A stretch of DNA of 8,128 nt from Chitinophagaceae bacterium (GTDB taxonomy: Bacteria; Bacteroidota; Bacteroidia; Chitinophagales; Chitinophagaceae). Shown piece by piece: positions 1 to 5,815 of this stretch. The translations under genes and the position numbers were made by a program. Where the stretch lies: assembly GCA_021323155.1 (NCBI GenBank), contig JAJTCI010000093.1:1-8128 (forward strand). Direction: 5' to 3'. Position 1 is the stretch's first letter. Each line of letters begins with the position of its first letter. A model generated the notes under the pieces. It did not search any database, was not told where the DNA came from, and worked only from the letters and a program-made list of their open reading frames with translations.

Positions 1-1332
1 GATACGAATATGTGTTTCACCCTTGGTGCTTTCCCCCATTTCGTTGTTCATCACCTCGTAATACTCGGGACGGTAGATGAACATTACCATATCGGCATCC
101 TGCTCGATGGCACCCGATTCACGAAGGTCACTCAGTTGCGGCATCTTGCTTTCTTTCCTTGTTTCCACCGCACGACTCAACTGGCTCAGCGCGATGATCG
201 GGATATTAAGTTCTTTCGCAAGCGCTTTCAGGTTACGCGAGATATTGCTGATCTCCTGTTCGCGGTTGGAGTTGCGATCGCCGCTGCCACTCATCAACTG
301 GAGATAGTCGATGATGATCAAACCCACATTGTGTTTGTTCACCAGGCGCCTCGCTTTCGCACGGAATTCAAAGATGTTCAACGCGGCGGTGTCGTCAATA
401 AATAGCGGTGCCTGCTCGAGGCGTTTAATACCTTTTGAATGCAGTTGCTGGTATTCGTATTCTTCCAGTTTACCACGCGCGATCTTTTCGAGCATGATCT
501 CGCTCTCGGCACTAAGTATCCTTTGCACCAGCTGGGCAGAGCTCATCTCAAGGGAGAACATCGCTACCGCGGTAGGTTTGGTTGGATGCAATGCCGCGTT
601 CCTGGCAAGGTTCAGGGCGAAAGCGGTTTTACCTACGGAAGGACGAGCCGCGAGGATGATCAGGTCGGTCGGTTGCCATCCATAGGTGATCCGGTCCATG
701 CTGGCAAAGCCGCTGGGAACACCGGAGATATCTTCTTCTTTCGTTCGCAGGTCATCGATACGCTTGATCGCTTTCGCAAGTACGTCGTTGATGTCTTCGA
801 AATTCTTCTTGAGGTAGTTGTTGGTGATGCGGAACATTTTTTCTTCCGCTTCGTCCAGGAGGTCGAACACATCGGTGCTGTCTTCATAAGCGTCGCCGAT
901 GATCTCACCACTGAGACGGATCAGTTCACGCTGGATAAATTTCTGGAGCACGATCCGCGCGTGCGCCTCGATATTAGCGGTAGAAACGACCGAGTTGGTG
1001 AGCTTCGTAATAAAATAGGGTCCGCCGACCATATCCAGCTCTTCCTTCCGTTTCAACTCCTCTACAACGGTGAGGATATCGATTGGCATGTGGTTGTCTG
1101 CCAGCGATTTAAATGCTTTATAGATCCTTTGGTGGGCATCCACGTAGAAACACTCGGGTTGGAGGATCTCGATCACGGTGTCGAACGCGCTCTTTTCAAG
1201 CATCACCGCGCCCAGTACCGCTTCTTCCAGCTCCTTGGCCTGTGGCGGAACTTTGCCATAAACCATGGTACTGAGGTCAATAGAAGGTTTTCTCCTGTTC
1301 TTTCTGTCTTTGTTTAAGTTGGTTAAGTCCAT
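1..1332 (-). CDS. dnaB: Replicative DNA helicase DnaB (C-terminus cut by window edge)
   Basis: This gene encodes the hexameric replicative helicase that unwinds DNA at the fork and interacts with primase. Reading the minus strand from the ATG at 1332-1330 gives 444 codons with no stop up to the window edge. The N-terminal domain (about residues 22-125) contains PPQAKELEEAVLGAVML and later YVDAHQRIYKAF, both typical of DnaB. The RecA-like ATPase domain starts near residue 195. Its Walker A motif is ARPSVGKTAF with the key lysine at about K235, and its Walker B motif is LIIIDYLQLM with D342. A later SQLSRAVETR motif also fits the family. The last visible residues follow IYRPEYY, so roughly 60-80 C-terminal residues are missing compared with the family's usual length (estimate). 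No intein interrupts the visible part. The gene is divergent from pheT. No clear Shine-Dalgarno site or TAnnTTTG promoter was found upstream. Confidence 0.97.
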   Translation of the reverse strand, partial: MDLTNLNKDRKNRRKPSIDLSTMVYGKVPPQAKELEEAVLGAVMLEKSAFDTVIEILQPECFYVDAHQRIYKAFKSLADNHMPIDILTVVEELKRKEELDMVGGPYFITKLTNSVVSTANIEAHARIVLQKFIQRELIRLSGEIIGDAYEDSTDVFDLLDEAEEKMFRITNNYLKKNFEDINDVLAKAIKRIDDLRTKEEDISGVPSGFASMDRITYGWQPTDLIILAARPSVGKTAFALNLARNAALHPTKPTAVAMFSLEMSSAQLVQRILSAESEIMLEKIARGKLEEYEYQQLHSKGIKRLEQAPLFIDDTAALNIFEFRAKARRLVNKHNVGLIIIDYLQLMSGSGDRNSNREQEISNISRNLKALAKELNIPIIALSQLSRAVETRKESKMPQLSDLRESGAIEQDADMVMFIYRPEYYEVMNNEMGESTKGETHIRI

Positions 1333-1525
1333 TGAAAACAAATAGTCTTAGTTGGTTGAGGAACTTATTCCAACTCGATTGGGTGTATAATTCAGTGCTT
1401 GCAAAACCGCCGGAAATCCTGTTTCATTCATCCAATTGAGTCGCCGAAAATCACTGCCGGAGGACGAATATAGTCTCCAATTTTCCTCCCGATGAATTTT
1501 TATTTCATCAATATTTATTCTATGC

Positions 1526-1534
1526 TCATCCACA
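1526..1534 (+). promoter_or_regulatory. Near-consensus DnaA box
   Basis: TCATCCACA matches the DnaA box TTATCCACA at 8 of 9 positions and has the same orientation as the perfect box 66 bp further on. A single 8/9 match is weak evidence alone. It is listed because it shares the dnaB-pheT gap with the perfect box. Confidence 0.3.
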
Positions 1535-1599
1535 TTCACCTCACCAATTTCATCATTTATTCACGTCGAACTATGGGTTGTTCATAAGTTTCAGAGGCC

Positions 1600-1608
1600 T
1601 TATCCACA
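1600..1608 (+). promoter_or_regulatory. Perfect DnaA box
   Basis: TTATCCACA is identical to the high-affinity DnaA-binding nonamer known from E. coli. It lies in the gap upstream of dnaB, about 270 bp from the dnaB start. Weaker 7/9 matches in the same orientation are at 1557-1565 and 1781-1789. I infer possible DnaA-dependent control of dnaB or part of a DnaA-binding cluster. Chance occurrence of one nonamer in about 8 kb remains possible. Confidence 0.5.
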
Positions 1609-1623
1609 AATTCTGATTCTGTT

Positions 1624-1648
1624 CACATTTCAATACACATTTCATGTG
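1624..1648. repeat. Small direct and inverted repeat next to the DnaA box
   Basis: The 9-bp word CACATTTCA occurs at 1624-1632 and again at 1636-1644, a spacing of 12 bp. The second copy also forms an inverted repeat, CACAT (1636-1640) with ATGTG (1644-1648). This could be a protein-binding site or a chance AT-rich repeat. Confidence 0.3.
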
Positions 1649-1689
1649 CAGAAAGAAAAAAAAGCAAAGACTTGGCATTTACACCCTTT

Positions 1690-1702
1690 TTGAGTAACTC
1701 AA
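1690..1702. repeat. Perfect 13-bp palindrome, possible operator
   Basis: TTGAGT and ACTCAA form perfect 6-bp arms around a central A, about 115 bp upstream of the pheT -7 element. The size and symmetry resemble a dimeric repressor site. The regulator is unknown and chance is possible. Confidence 0.3.
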
Positions 1703-1735
1703 TAGCTTTTTAGAGCAACAGGTATCCGCGATTCT

Positions 1736-1766
1736 GCTGGAACGCAGCTGGGGCGCAGATTCCAGC
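1736..1766. repeat. Inverted repeat upstream of the pheT promoter
   Basis: GCTGGAA (1736-1742) and TTCCAGC (1760-1766) are perfect 7-bp arms around a GC-rich 17-nt centre. The right arm ends 38 bp before the pheT -7 element. There is no T tract after it, so it is not an intrinsic terminator. It may be an activator or repressor site. Confidence 0.35.
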
Positions 1767-1804
1767 GTTTCGATCAATGTTCATCCACGCTGGCCAGCAT
1801 AAAT

Positions 1805-1812
1805 TATATTTG
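1805..1812 (+). promoter_or_regulatory. Bacteroidota-type -7 promoter element for pheT
   Basis: TATATTTG is an exact match to the TAnnTTTG -7 consensus of the Bacteroidota primary sigma factor. It ends 25 bp before the pheT ATG, implying a 5' leader of about 20 nt. I found no convincing TTTG/TTG -33 element at the expected spacing, so the call rests on the -7 box and its position. Confidence 0.6.
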
Positions 1813-1837
1813 CAACAATTAATACCGCAAGCACACT

Positions 1838-4294
1838 ATGACGATCTCTTACAATTGGTTATGTGATTACCTGCCTACCGGACAGGCAGGCCTGCCTACC
1901 GGACAGGGCGGGGTACAAGATAGGATTGAACCCGAAAGACTGTCGAAAATTCTCACTGCGATCGGCCTGGAGGTGGAAAGCCTGGAAAAATATGAAAGTA
2001 TCAAGGGCGGGCTGCGGGGTTTGGTGATTGGTGAAGTGCTGGAAGCGGTCCAACACCCGAACGCGGATAAGTTGCGTCTTACTACCGTTAATACAGGGGG
2101 TGACGAGCCCCTGCGCATCGTTTGCGGCGCGCCTAACGTAGCGGCTGGACAAAAAGTAGTGGTAGCGACAGTAGGCACGACGATCTACCCATTAACCGGT
2201 GAGCCAGTCACGATGAAAGTGGCGAAGATCCGCGGCGAAGAAAGCCATGGGATGATCTGCGCGGAAGACGAGATCGGCATCGGTGAAAGCCACGCGGGTA
2301 TCATGGTGCTACCTGATCATGTAAAAGTGGGCGCGCCGGCTGCAGAATATTTTAAACCATATACTGATTGGATATTCGAGATCGGGCTGACGCCGAACCG
2401 CATGGACGCGATGAGCCACCTGGGTGTGGCAAGGGACGTATGTGCTTATTTATCTCATCATGATAAGAAACAGGTAAAACCAAAAACGCCTTTCAGCAAT
2501 AACCTTAAACCGGGCGGCTCACTGCGCGAAGTAAAAGTAACGGTAGAGAATACCGAAGACTGCCCGCGCTATTCGGGTGTGACGATTGCCAATGTATCGG
2601 TGCAGGAATCGCCGCAGTGGTTAAAGGACAGGCTGGTGGCGATCGGTCAACGGCCGATCAATAACATTGTCGACATCACGAACTATGTCTTGCATGAAAC
2701 CGGCCAGCCCTTGCACGCGTTTGACGCGGATAAGATAAAAGGCGATCATGTGATCGTGAAGAATCTCGCCGAGGGAACATCCTTCACTACCCTGGACGAA
2801 AAAGAAAGAAAGCTCAACGCAGGGGACCTGATGATCTGTAACGGCAACAGTGAAGGCATGTGCATCGCGGGTGTGTTTGGAGGCATCGAATCAGGTGTAA
2901 CCGATTCAACGAAGAATATTTTCCTCGAGAGCGCCTGTTTCAGCTCGACTTCAATAAGAAGAACTTCTTTACGGCACGGGTTGCGCACCGATGCGGCAAC
3001 AAGATTCGAGAAAGGCGTGGACATCTCCAATACAGTGAATGTATTAAAACGTGCCGCGAAACTGATCGTTGAAATTGCCGGTGGCGATATCGCGTCAGAG
3101 GTCGTGGATATATATGGAGAACAAAAACAGAAAACACAGGTCGGCATTAAATACCACCAGCTCAAAAGACTGAGTGGTAAGAATTATCATCCTGACGCGG
3201 TAAAAAGAATACTGGAAAGCCTGGAGTTCGACATCGTGAGAGAAGGGATCGACGAGCTTTTTGTAGCGGTGCCGCATCATAAGCCGGACATCAGCCTGCC
3301 TGCCGACCTGGTGGAAGAAGTGATACGGATCGACGGGCTGGACCAGATAGAGATCCCTACTTCGATCACGATCACGCCGGCGATCGACGACTCCGTTTCG
3401 CGGGAAGGATTAAAGGAGAAGATCGCTACCTACCTGGTTGGCCAGGGGTTTTCGGAGATCATGACCAATTCCATTACGAACAGCAAATACTACAACGACG
3501 AAGTGTTGAACGCTTCCGTAAAGATGATCAACAGCCTGAGCGCGGACCTGGACGTGATGCGGCCTTCCATGCTGGAAACGGGACTGGAGACGATGGCGTT
3601 CAACCTCAACCGGAGAAATAATCACCTGCGTTTCTTCGAATTCGGGAAGACCTATCACCAGAAGGATGCAGGGAAATACGCGGAGAAAGAACACCTCTGT
3701 ATTTATACTACGGGGGCGGACCATGAAGACGTTTGGAATAAAAAAGGAACGGCAGGCGACATATACCAGCTAAAGGGCATCGCCACCGCCCTGTTAGCTC
3801 TCGCGGGGCTCAACGATGTGCAATTCGAGATGTCCGATGGGGCGCTGGAGATATCCTATGCTAAAAACAACGTAGCGACGCTGCGCCAGGTGTCGAAAAA
3901 GCAATTGAACCGGTTCGACGTGAGACAACCGGTCTATTTCCTGGACATGAATTTCGAGACACTGGTGAAGCTGTTCGGTAAAAACAAGATCACTTATACG
4001 GAGGTATCGAAGTATCCCTCCGTAACACGCGACCTGGCGTTGCTGGTGAACCGGTCGACAGCCTTCGCGGAAGTGGAGAGCGCCGTGCAGAAACTTAAAT
4101 TATCGAAGCTCCGGGACGTCCGGCTGTTTGACGTGTTTGAAAGTGACAAACTGGGGAAGGATAAGAAATCGCTCGCGGTGAGTTTCACTTTCCAGGACGA
4201 AGAGAAAACGATGATGGATAAAGAGATCGATGGCATGGTGGCGAAACTTATTCAAAGTTTCGAAAAGGAGTTGGGCGCGGAAATCAGAAAATAA
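1838..4294 (+). CDS. pheT: Phenylalanine--tRNA ligase beta subunit
   Basis: This is the beta subunit of the (alpha-beta)2 phenylalanyl-tRNA synthetase, which charges tRNA(Phe) in the cytoplasm. Catalysis sits in PheS, which is not in this window. The 818 residues show the full domain order. The N-terminal part carries MTISYNWL and LSKILTAIGLEVESLE. The tRNA-binding OB fold is at about 57-171 (NADKLRL, IVCGAPNV). The B3/B4 editing domain is at about 243-415 (INNIVDITNYV, GQPLHAFD, TDAATRFEKGVD). B5 is at about 438-508 (HKPDISLPADLVEEVIR). A catalytic-like core follows from about 520. A C-terminal ferredoxin-fold anticodon-binding domain is at about 720-817 (KYPSVTRDLALL). There is no Shine-Dalgarno site, as usual in Bacteroidota. 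The oddity is a tandem insertion at residues 12-25, described separately. Without about 15 extra residues the length fits the family. It probably heads an operon with the next two genes. Confidence 0.98.
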   Translation: MTISYNWLCDYLPTGQAGLPTGQGGVQDRIEPERLSKILTAIGLEVESLEKYESIKGGLRGLVIGEVLEAVQHPNADKLRLTTVNTGGDEPLRIVCGAPNVAAGQKVVVATVGTTIYPLTGEPVTMKVAKIRGEESHGMICAEDEIGIGESHAGIMVLPDHVKVGAPAAEYFKPYTDWIFEIGLTPNRMDAMSHLGVARDVCAYLSHHDKKQVKPKTPFSNNLKPGGSLREVKVTVENTEDCPRYSGVTIANVSVQESPQWLKDRLVAIGQRPINNIVDITNYVLHETGQPLHAFDADKIKGDHVIVKNLAEGTSFTTLDEKERKLNAGDLMICNGNSEGMCIAGVFGGIESGVTDSTKNIFLESACFSSTSIRRTSLRHGLRTDAATRFEKGVDISNTVNVLKRAAKLIVEIAGGDIASEVVDIYGEQKQKTQVGIKYHQLKRLSGKNYHPDAVKRILESLEFDIVREGIDELFVAVPHHKPDISLPADLVEEVIRIDGLDQIEIPTSITITPAIDDSVSREGLKEKIATYLVGQGFSEIMTNSITNSKYYNDEVLNASVKMINSLSADLDVMRPSMLETGLETMAFNLNRRNNHLRFFEFGKTYHQKDAGKYAEKEHLCIYTTGADHEDVWNKKGTAGDIYQLKGIATALLALAGLNDVQFEMSDGALEISYAKNNVATLRQVSKKQLNRFDVRQPVYFLDMNFETLVKLFGKNKITYTEVSKYPSVTRDLALLVNRSTAFAEVESAVQKLKLSKLRDVRLFDVFESDKLGKDKKSLAVSFTFQDEEKTMMDKEIDGMVAKLIQSFEKELGAEIRK
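1870..1907 (+). repeat. In-frame tandem palindromic repeat inserted in pheT
   Basis: The 17-bp word CCTGCCTACCGGACAGG occurs at 1870-1886 and 1891-1907, a 21-bp period, so the insertion keeps the reading frame. The first unit has 7-bp inverted arms, CCTGCCT (1870-1876) and AGGCAGG (1884-1890), and the junction of the two units is a perfect 14-bp palindrome (1884-1897). The protein shows the heptad LPTGQAG followed by LPTGQGG. PheT homologues, as I remember them, run directly from YLP to an IEPERLS-like stretch, so about 15 residues look added. From general memory, CTGCC-rich palindromes of this kind are dispersed in Bacteroidota and some metagenomic genomes and do enter genes. I could not check this here. 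Confidence 0.85.
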
Positions 4295-4306
4295 TATCTT
4301 CAAAGC

Positions 4307-4597
4307 ATGAGTAGCGAGATCGACGCCCGATTAAAAAGCATCCAGGCGAAGCTGCAGGAGGTGGTGAAGCAGTGCAATTCTTTGCAGAAAGAAAACGCAC
4401 AGCTGCGCAAGCAACTCAACCGTTCTACTGAACATGTTACTGAGAAATCGGAGCAGCTGCAAACCCTACAGCAAAAAGTAGACGTGCTCAAGCTCGGCGC
4501 GAGCGGATGGAATGAACAGGAGAAAGCGGAGCTGGAGAAGAGGATCGACGTGTACCTGAAGGAGATCGATAAATGCCTGGCGTTATTGAACAATTGA
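4307..4597 (+). CDS. Small coiled-coil protein, possible ZapB-like partner of ZapA
   Basis: This 96-residue soluble protein has no signal peptide or membrane segment. Residues 4-62 form a regular coiled coil: hydrophobic positions follow a 3-4 spacing at I5, L9, I12, L16, V19, C23, L26, L33 and L37, with polar N30 in the core. The pattern resumes at L51, L54, V58 and L61. A short GASGW turn (64-68) leads into a second amphipathic helix that ends in the hydrophobic CLALL stretch. The gene starts 12 bp after pheT and ends 25 bp before zapA, so all three are probably co-transcribed. In E. coli, ZapB is a similarly small coiled coil that binds ZapA at the Z-ring. A comparable role here is inferred from size, fold and neighbour only, since I cannot show homology. 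The gene is clearly real, judging by its coding pattern and operon fit. Confidence 0.85.
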   Translation: MSSEIDARLKSIQAKLQEVVKQCNSLQKENAQLRKQLNRSTEHVTEKSEQLQTLQQKVDVLKLGASGWNEQEKAELEKRIDVYLKEIDKCLALLNN

Positions 4598-4622
4598 CAA
4601 AGGGATTTCCAACCTTTATAAT

Positions 4623-4928
4623 ATGAAAGAACTCATTCCCGTAAATATTGTGATCGCCGAGCGTACCTATCGACTAAAGATCGACCCCGCGGATGAACAG
4701 ACGGTCCGCAAGACGGTAAAGCTGATCAACGATAAGGTATATGAATTCAAGAGCAGCTTCGCGGGTAAGGATATGCAGGACTATGTATCGATGGTATTGC
4801 TCTGGTTCGCGACAGAACAAACGAAAGGCACTTCTGATGGCTACGCGCTGAATGATACTGCTGACAAACTTTCCTCGCTCGAGGCGTTACTGGATAAGAC
4901 GCTGGCAGAGATAAAGACAGGGGAGTAA
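4623..4928 (+). CDS. zapA: Cell division protein ZapA
   Basis: ZapA binds FtsZ and promotes bundling of FtsZ filaments at the division site. The 101-residue product has the family form. An N-terminal beta-rich head contains IPVNIVIAERTYRLKIDPAD (residues 4-23). The helical part includes VRKTVKLINDKVYEFK and the alanine- and leucine-rich MVLLWFATEQ segment. A C-terminal coiled coil carries LSSLEALLDKTLAEI. The length is close to that of E. coli ZapA (109 residues). It lies 25 bp after the coiled-coil gene in the same direction. In many Bacteroidota, as I recall, zapA is followed directly by rny, but here a convergent lipoprotein gene and a repeat array lie between them. No plus-strand intrinsic terminator was found directly after its stop. 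Confidence 0.92.
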   Translation: MKELIPVNIVIAERTYRLKIDPADEQTVRKTVKLINDKVYEFKSSFAGKDMQDYVSMVLLWFATEQTKGTSDGYALNDTADKLSSLEALLDKTLAEIKTGE

Positions 4929-4940
4929 AAACATCTCTTC

Positions 4941-5010
4941 CATTCGCATCCATTCGATCTCATTCGCCACCATTCGCGTCAATTCGCGTCCATTTGCGCT
5001 ATTAGCGTCC
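4941..5010. repeat. Seven degenerate 10-bp tandem repeats
   Basis: Seven consecutive units are exactly 10 bp long with consensus CATTCGCGTC. The units are CATTCGCATC, CATTCGATCT, CATTCGCCAC, CATTCGCGTC, AATTCGCGTC, CATTTGCGCT and ATTAGCGTCC. The last two are the most diverged. The array starts 13 bp after the zapA stop and ends just before the minus-strand terminator, so it lies between convergent genes and appears to be noncoding. A period near one helical turn would place each unit on the same DNA face. The function is unknown. Confidence 0.85.
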
Positions 5011-5038
5011 AAAAAATAGTCCCGCTGAAAAGCAGGAC
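5011..5038 (-). terminator. Intrinsic terminator of the lipoprotein gene
   Basis: On the minus strand GTCCTGCT and AGCGGGAC form an 8-bp stem with one T-G wobble and a TTTC loop, followed by TATTTTTT. On the plus strand the wobble becomes a C-A mismatch and no T tract follows, so the site acts in one direction. It starts 36 bp after the stop of the convergent lipoprotein gene. Confidence 0.8.
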
Positions 5039-5073
5039 CAATACTACCTAAAGCAAGAGGGGTACGAATGAAA

Positions 5074-5475
5074 CTATTTGACGTGTTTGAATGGCGGGGT
5101 GAGTACCCATCCACCCGAACGCAACGTATATTTTATCACGTAATAACGTGTGCTTGAATTGGCTTGTTCTTCCGTGATCGCGTAACTCTTTTTTTGCACC
5201 GAGTTGCCCGCTATATTTTCCTCGTGTATAAAGCAGAGCATATTTTCATAAGGACCGCTCAACAGCTCCATTTTCATCACGTTCTTTTCATACAGGCTAT
5301 TGAACTGCAGCTTCACCCCGTTTCCCACGGTGGTACCCGCCACATCCGCTATCGCTACATTCGCATCCCTGTAAAAGATATTACCGGTCACTTCCGCTTC
5401 AGGAGCCGAGGTTACTTCCTTGCTGCAAGACGCTAAAATGATAACCGCTAAGACCGCCGATACATACTTTTTCAT
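5074..5475 (-). CDS. Small predicted lipoprotein of unknown function
   Basis: The 133-residue product starts with a lipoprotein signal peptide: MKKY, a hydrophobic core (VSAVLAVIIL) and a lipobox LASC with the lipidated cysteine at C17. SKEVTS follows, so the mature protein should be anchored in the cell envelope, either membrane. The remaining roughly 115 residues alternate polar and hydrophobic positions, for example GVKLQFNSLY and YVIKYTLRSGGWVL, which suggests a small beta-rich domain. I recognise no family. The ATG at 5475-5473 is the only start that gives a complete signal peptide. The gene is convergent with the pheT-zapA operon and divergent from rny, and has its own terminator. No good promoter match was found upstream. 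It seems to be a lineage-specific gene between zapA and rny. Confidence 0.85.
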   Translation of the reverse strand: MKKYVSAVLAVIILASCSKEVTSAPEAEVTGNIFYRDANVAIADVAGTTVGNGVKLQFNSLYEKNVMKMELLSGPYENMLCFIHEENIAGNSVQKKSYAITEEQANSSTRYYVIKYTLRSGGWVLTPPFKHVK

Positions 5476-5815
5476 TAGTGTGCATTAAAGCGGCTCTTCG
5501 TAAGATAATTGGCTTATAGGCTTGTCAGCGGGATATTTGGATTCGATTGTAACCGTTAAGGCTATGGAGTGGATATGGCCAAACGAAGTGCCAAGATAAA
5601 AAACATCCACAATATTCTGACAATCAGCACCTGGCAATTTTGGAATTTGAGGGATCGTTCCAAATTCTGAAGGGTTTTTCTCTATTTTGGAAAACCAGGG
5701 CAAGAGTTAACTTCAGGTACAATTAATTATCTTCGCAACACTCACTCCTACAATAGGTTTATGAGCGCTATGAGAATAATCAAGTTTACGAACCAATTAA
5801 AAACGAACCAGAAGC
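5476..5815. other. Intergenic region between lipoprotein gene and rny, 340 bp
   Basis: This AT-rich gap separates divergent genes and holds the probable rny promoter. An inverted repeat TTTGGAA (5639-5645) with TTCCAAA (5658-5664) has a 12-nt loop and no T tract. On the minus strand, 5485-5703 is a 72-codon open frame beginning with TTG and lacking any ATG. It ends 9 bp before the lipoprotein start. Its translation (for example SIALTVTIESKYPADKP) looks protein-like but matches nothing I recognise, so it may be a decayed gene or chance. I looked for a 6S-like long hairpin here and saw none. Confidence 0.55.
5728..5735 (+). promoter_or_regulatory. Probable -7 promoter element for rny
   Basis: TATCTTCG differs from the Bacteroidota TAnnTTTG consensus at one position. 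It lies about 80 bp upstream of the rny start, implying a leader of about 70 nt. No good -33 element was found, although GTTAAC lies about 17 bp upstream. Confidence 0.4.

Larger units (their letters stand above)
1333..1837. other. Divergent dnaB-pheT intergenic region, 505 bp
   Basis: This AT-rich stretch separates the two divergent genes and is long for this window. It holds a perfect DnaA-box nonamer, several small repeats and the pheT promoter, listed separately. The only open frame on the minus strand is 63 codons (1348-1539). It begins with GTG, has no recognisable motif and reads into the dnaB leader, so I do not call it a gene. A 17-codon plus-strand frame starting at 1644 has a single Phe codon, so it does not resemble the Phe-rich leader peptide of an attenuator. 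No tRNA or known riboswitch was recognised. Confidence 0.7.

Noticed and set aside
439..1317. 292-codon plus-strand frame
   Set aside because: It lies entirely opposite dnaB, whose minus-strand translation has all DnaB motifs.
1..1332. Intein in DnaB
   Set aside because: DnaB often hosts inteins, but the visible Walker A, Walker B and later motifs are continuous with normal spacing.
1348..1539. 63-codon minus-strand frame between pheT and dnaB
   Set aside because: It has a GTG start, no recognisable motif, AT-rich random-looking content, and it occupies the dnaB leader region. There is no support for a gene.
1644..1697. Short plus-strand frame (17 codons) as a pheT leader peptide
   Set aside because: It contains one Phe codon only, starts 194 bp upstream of pheT, and no terminator/antiterminator pair follows it. 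The likely pheT promoter lies downstream of it.
4929..5073. Possible 6S RNA gene after zapA, as in E. coli
   Set aside because: The stretch is filled by the 10-bp repeat array and a minus-strand terminator. No long rod-like hairpin with a central bubble could be drawn.
4126..5091. Shared 15-bp word TTTGACGTGTTTGAA in pheT and at the lipoprotein 3' end
   Set aside because: In pheT it encodes FDVFE of the conserved C-terminal domain, while at about 5077-5091 it is antisense to the lipoprotein gene. The flanks do not match, so it is taken as chance.
5068..5157. 29-codon plus-strand frame starting MKLFDVFEW
   Set aside because: It is antisense to the lipoprotein C-terminal coding region, has no promoter and is too short to support.
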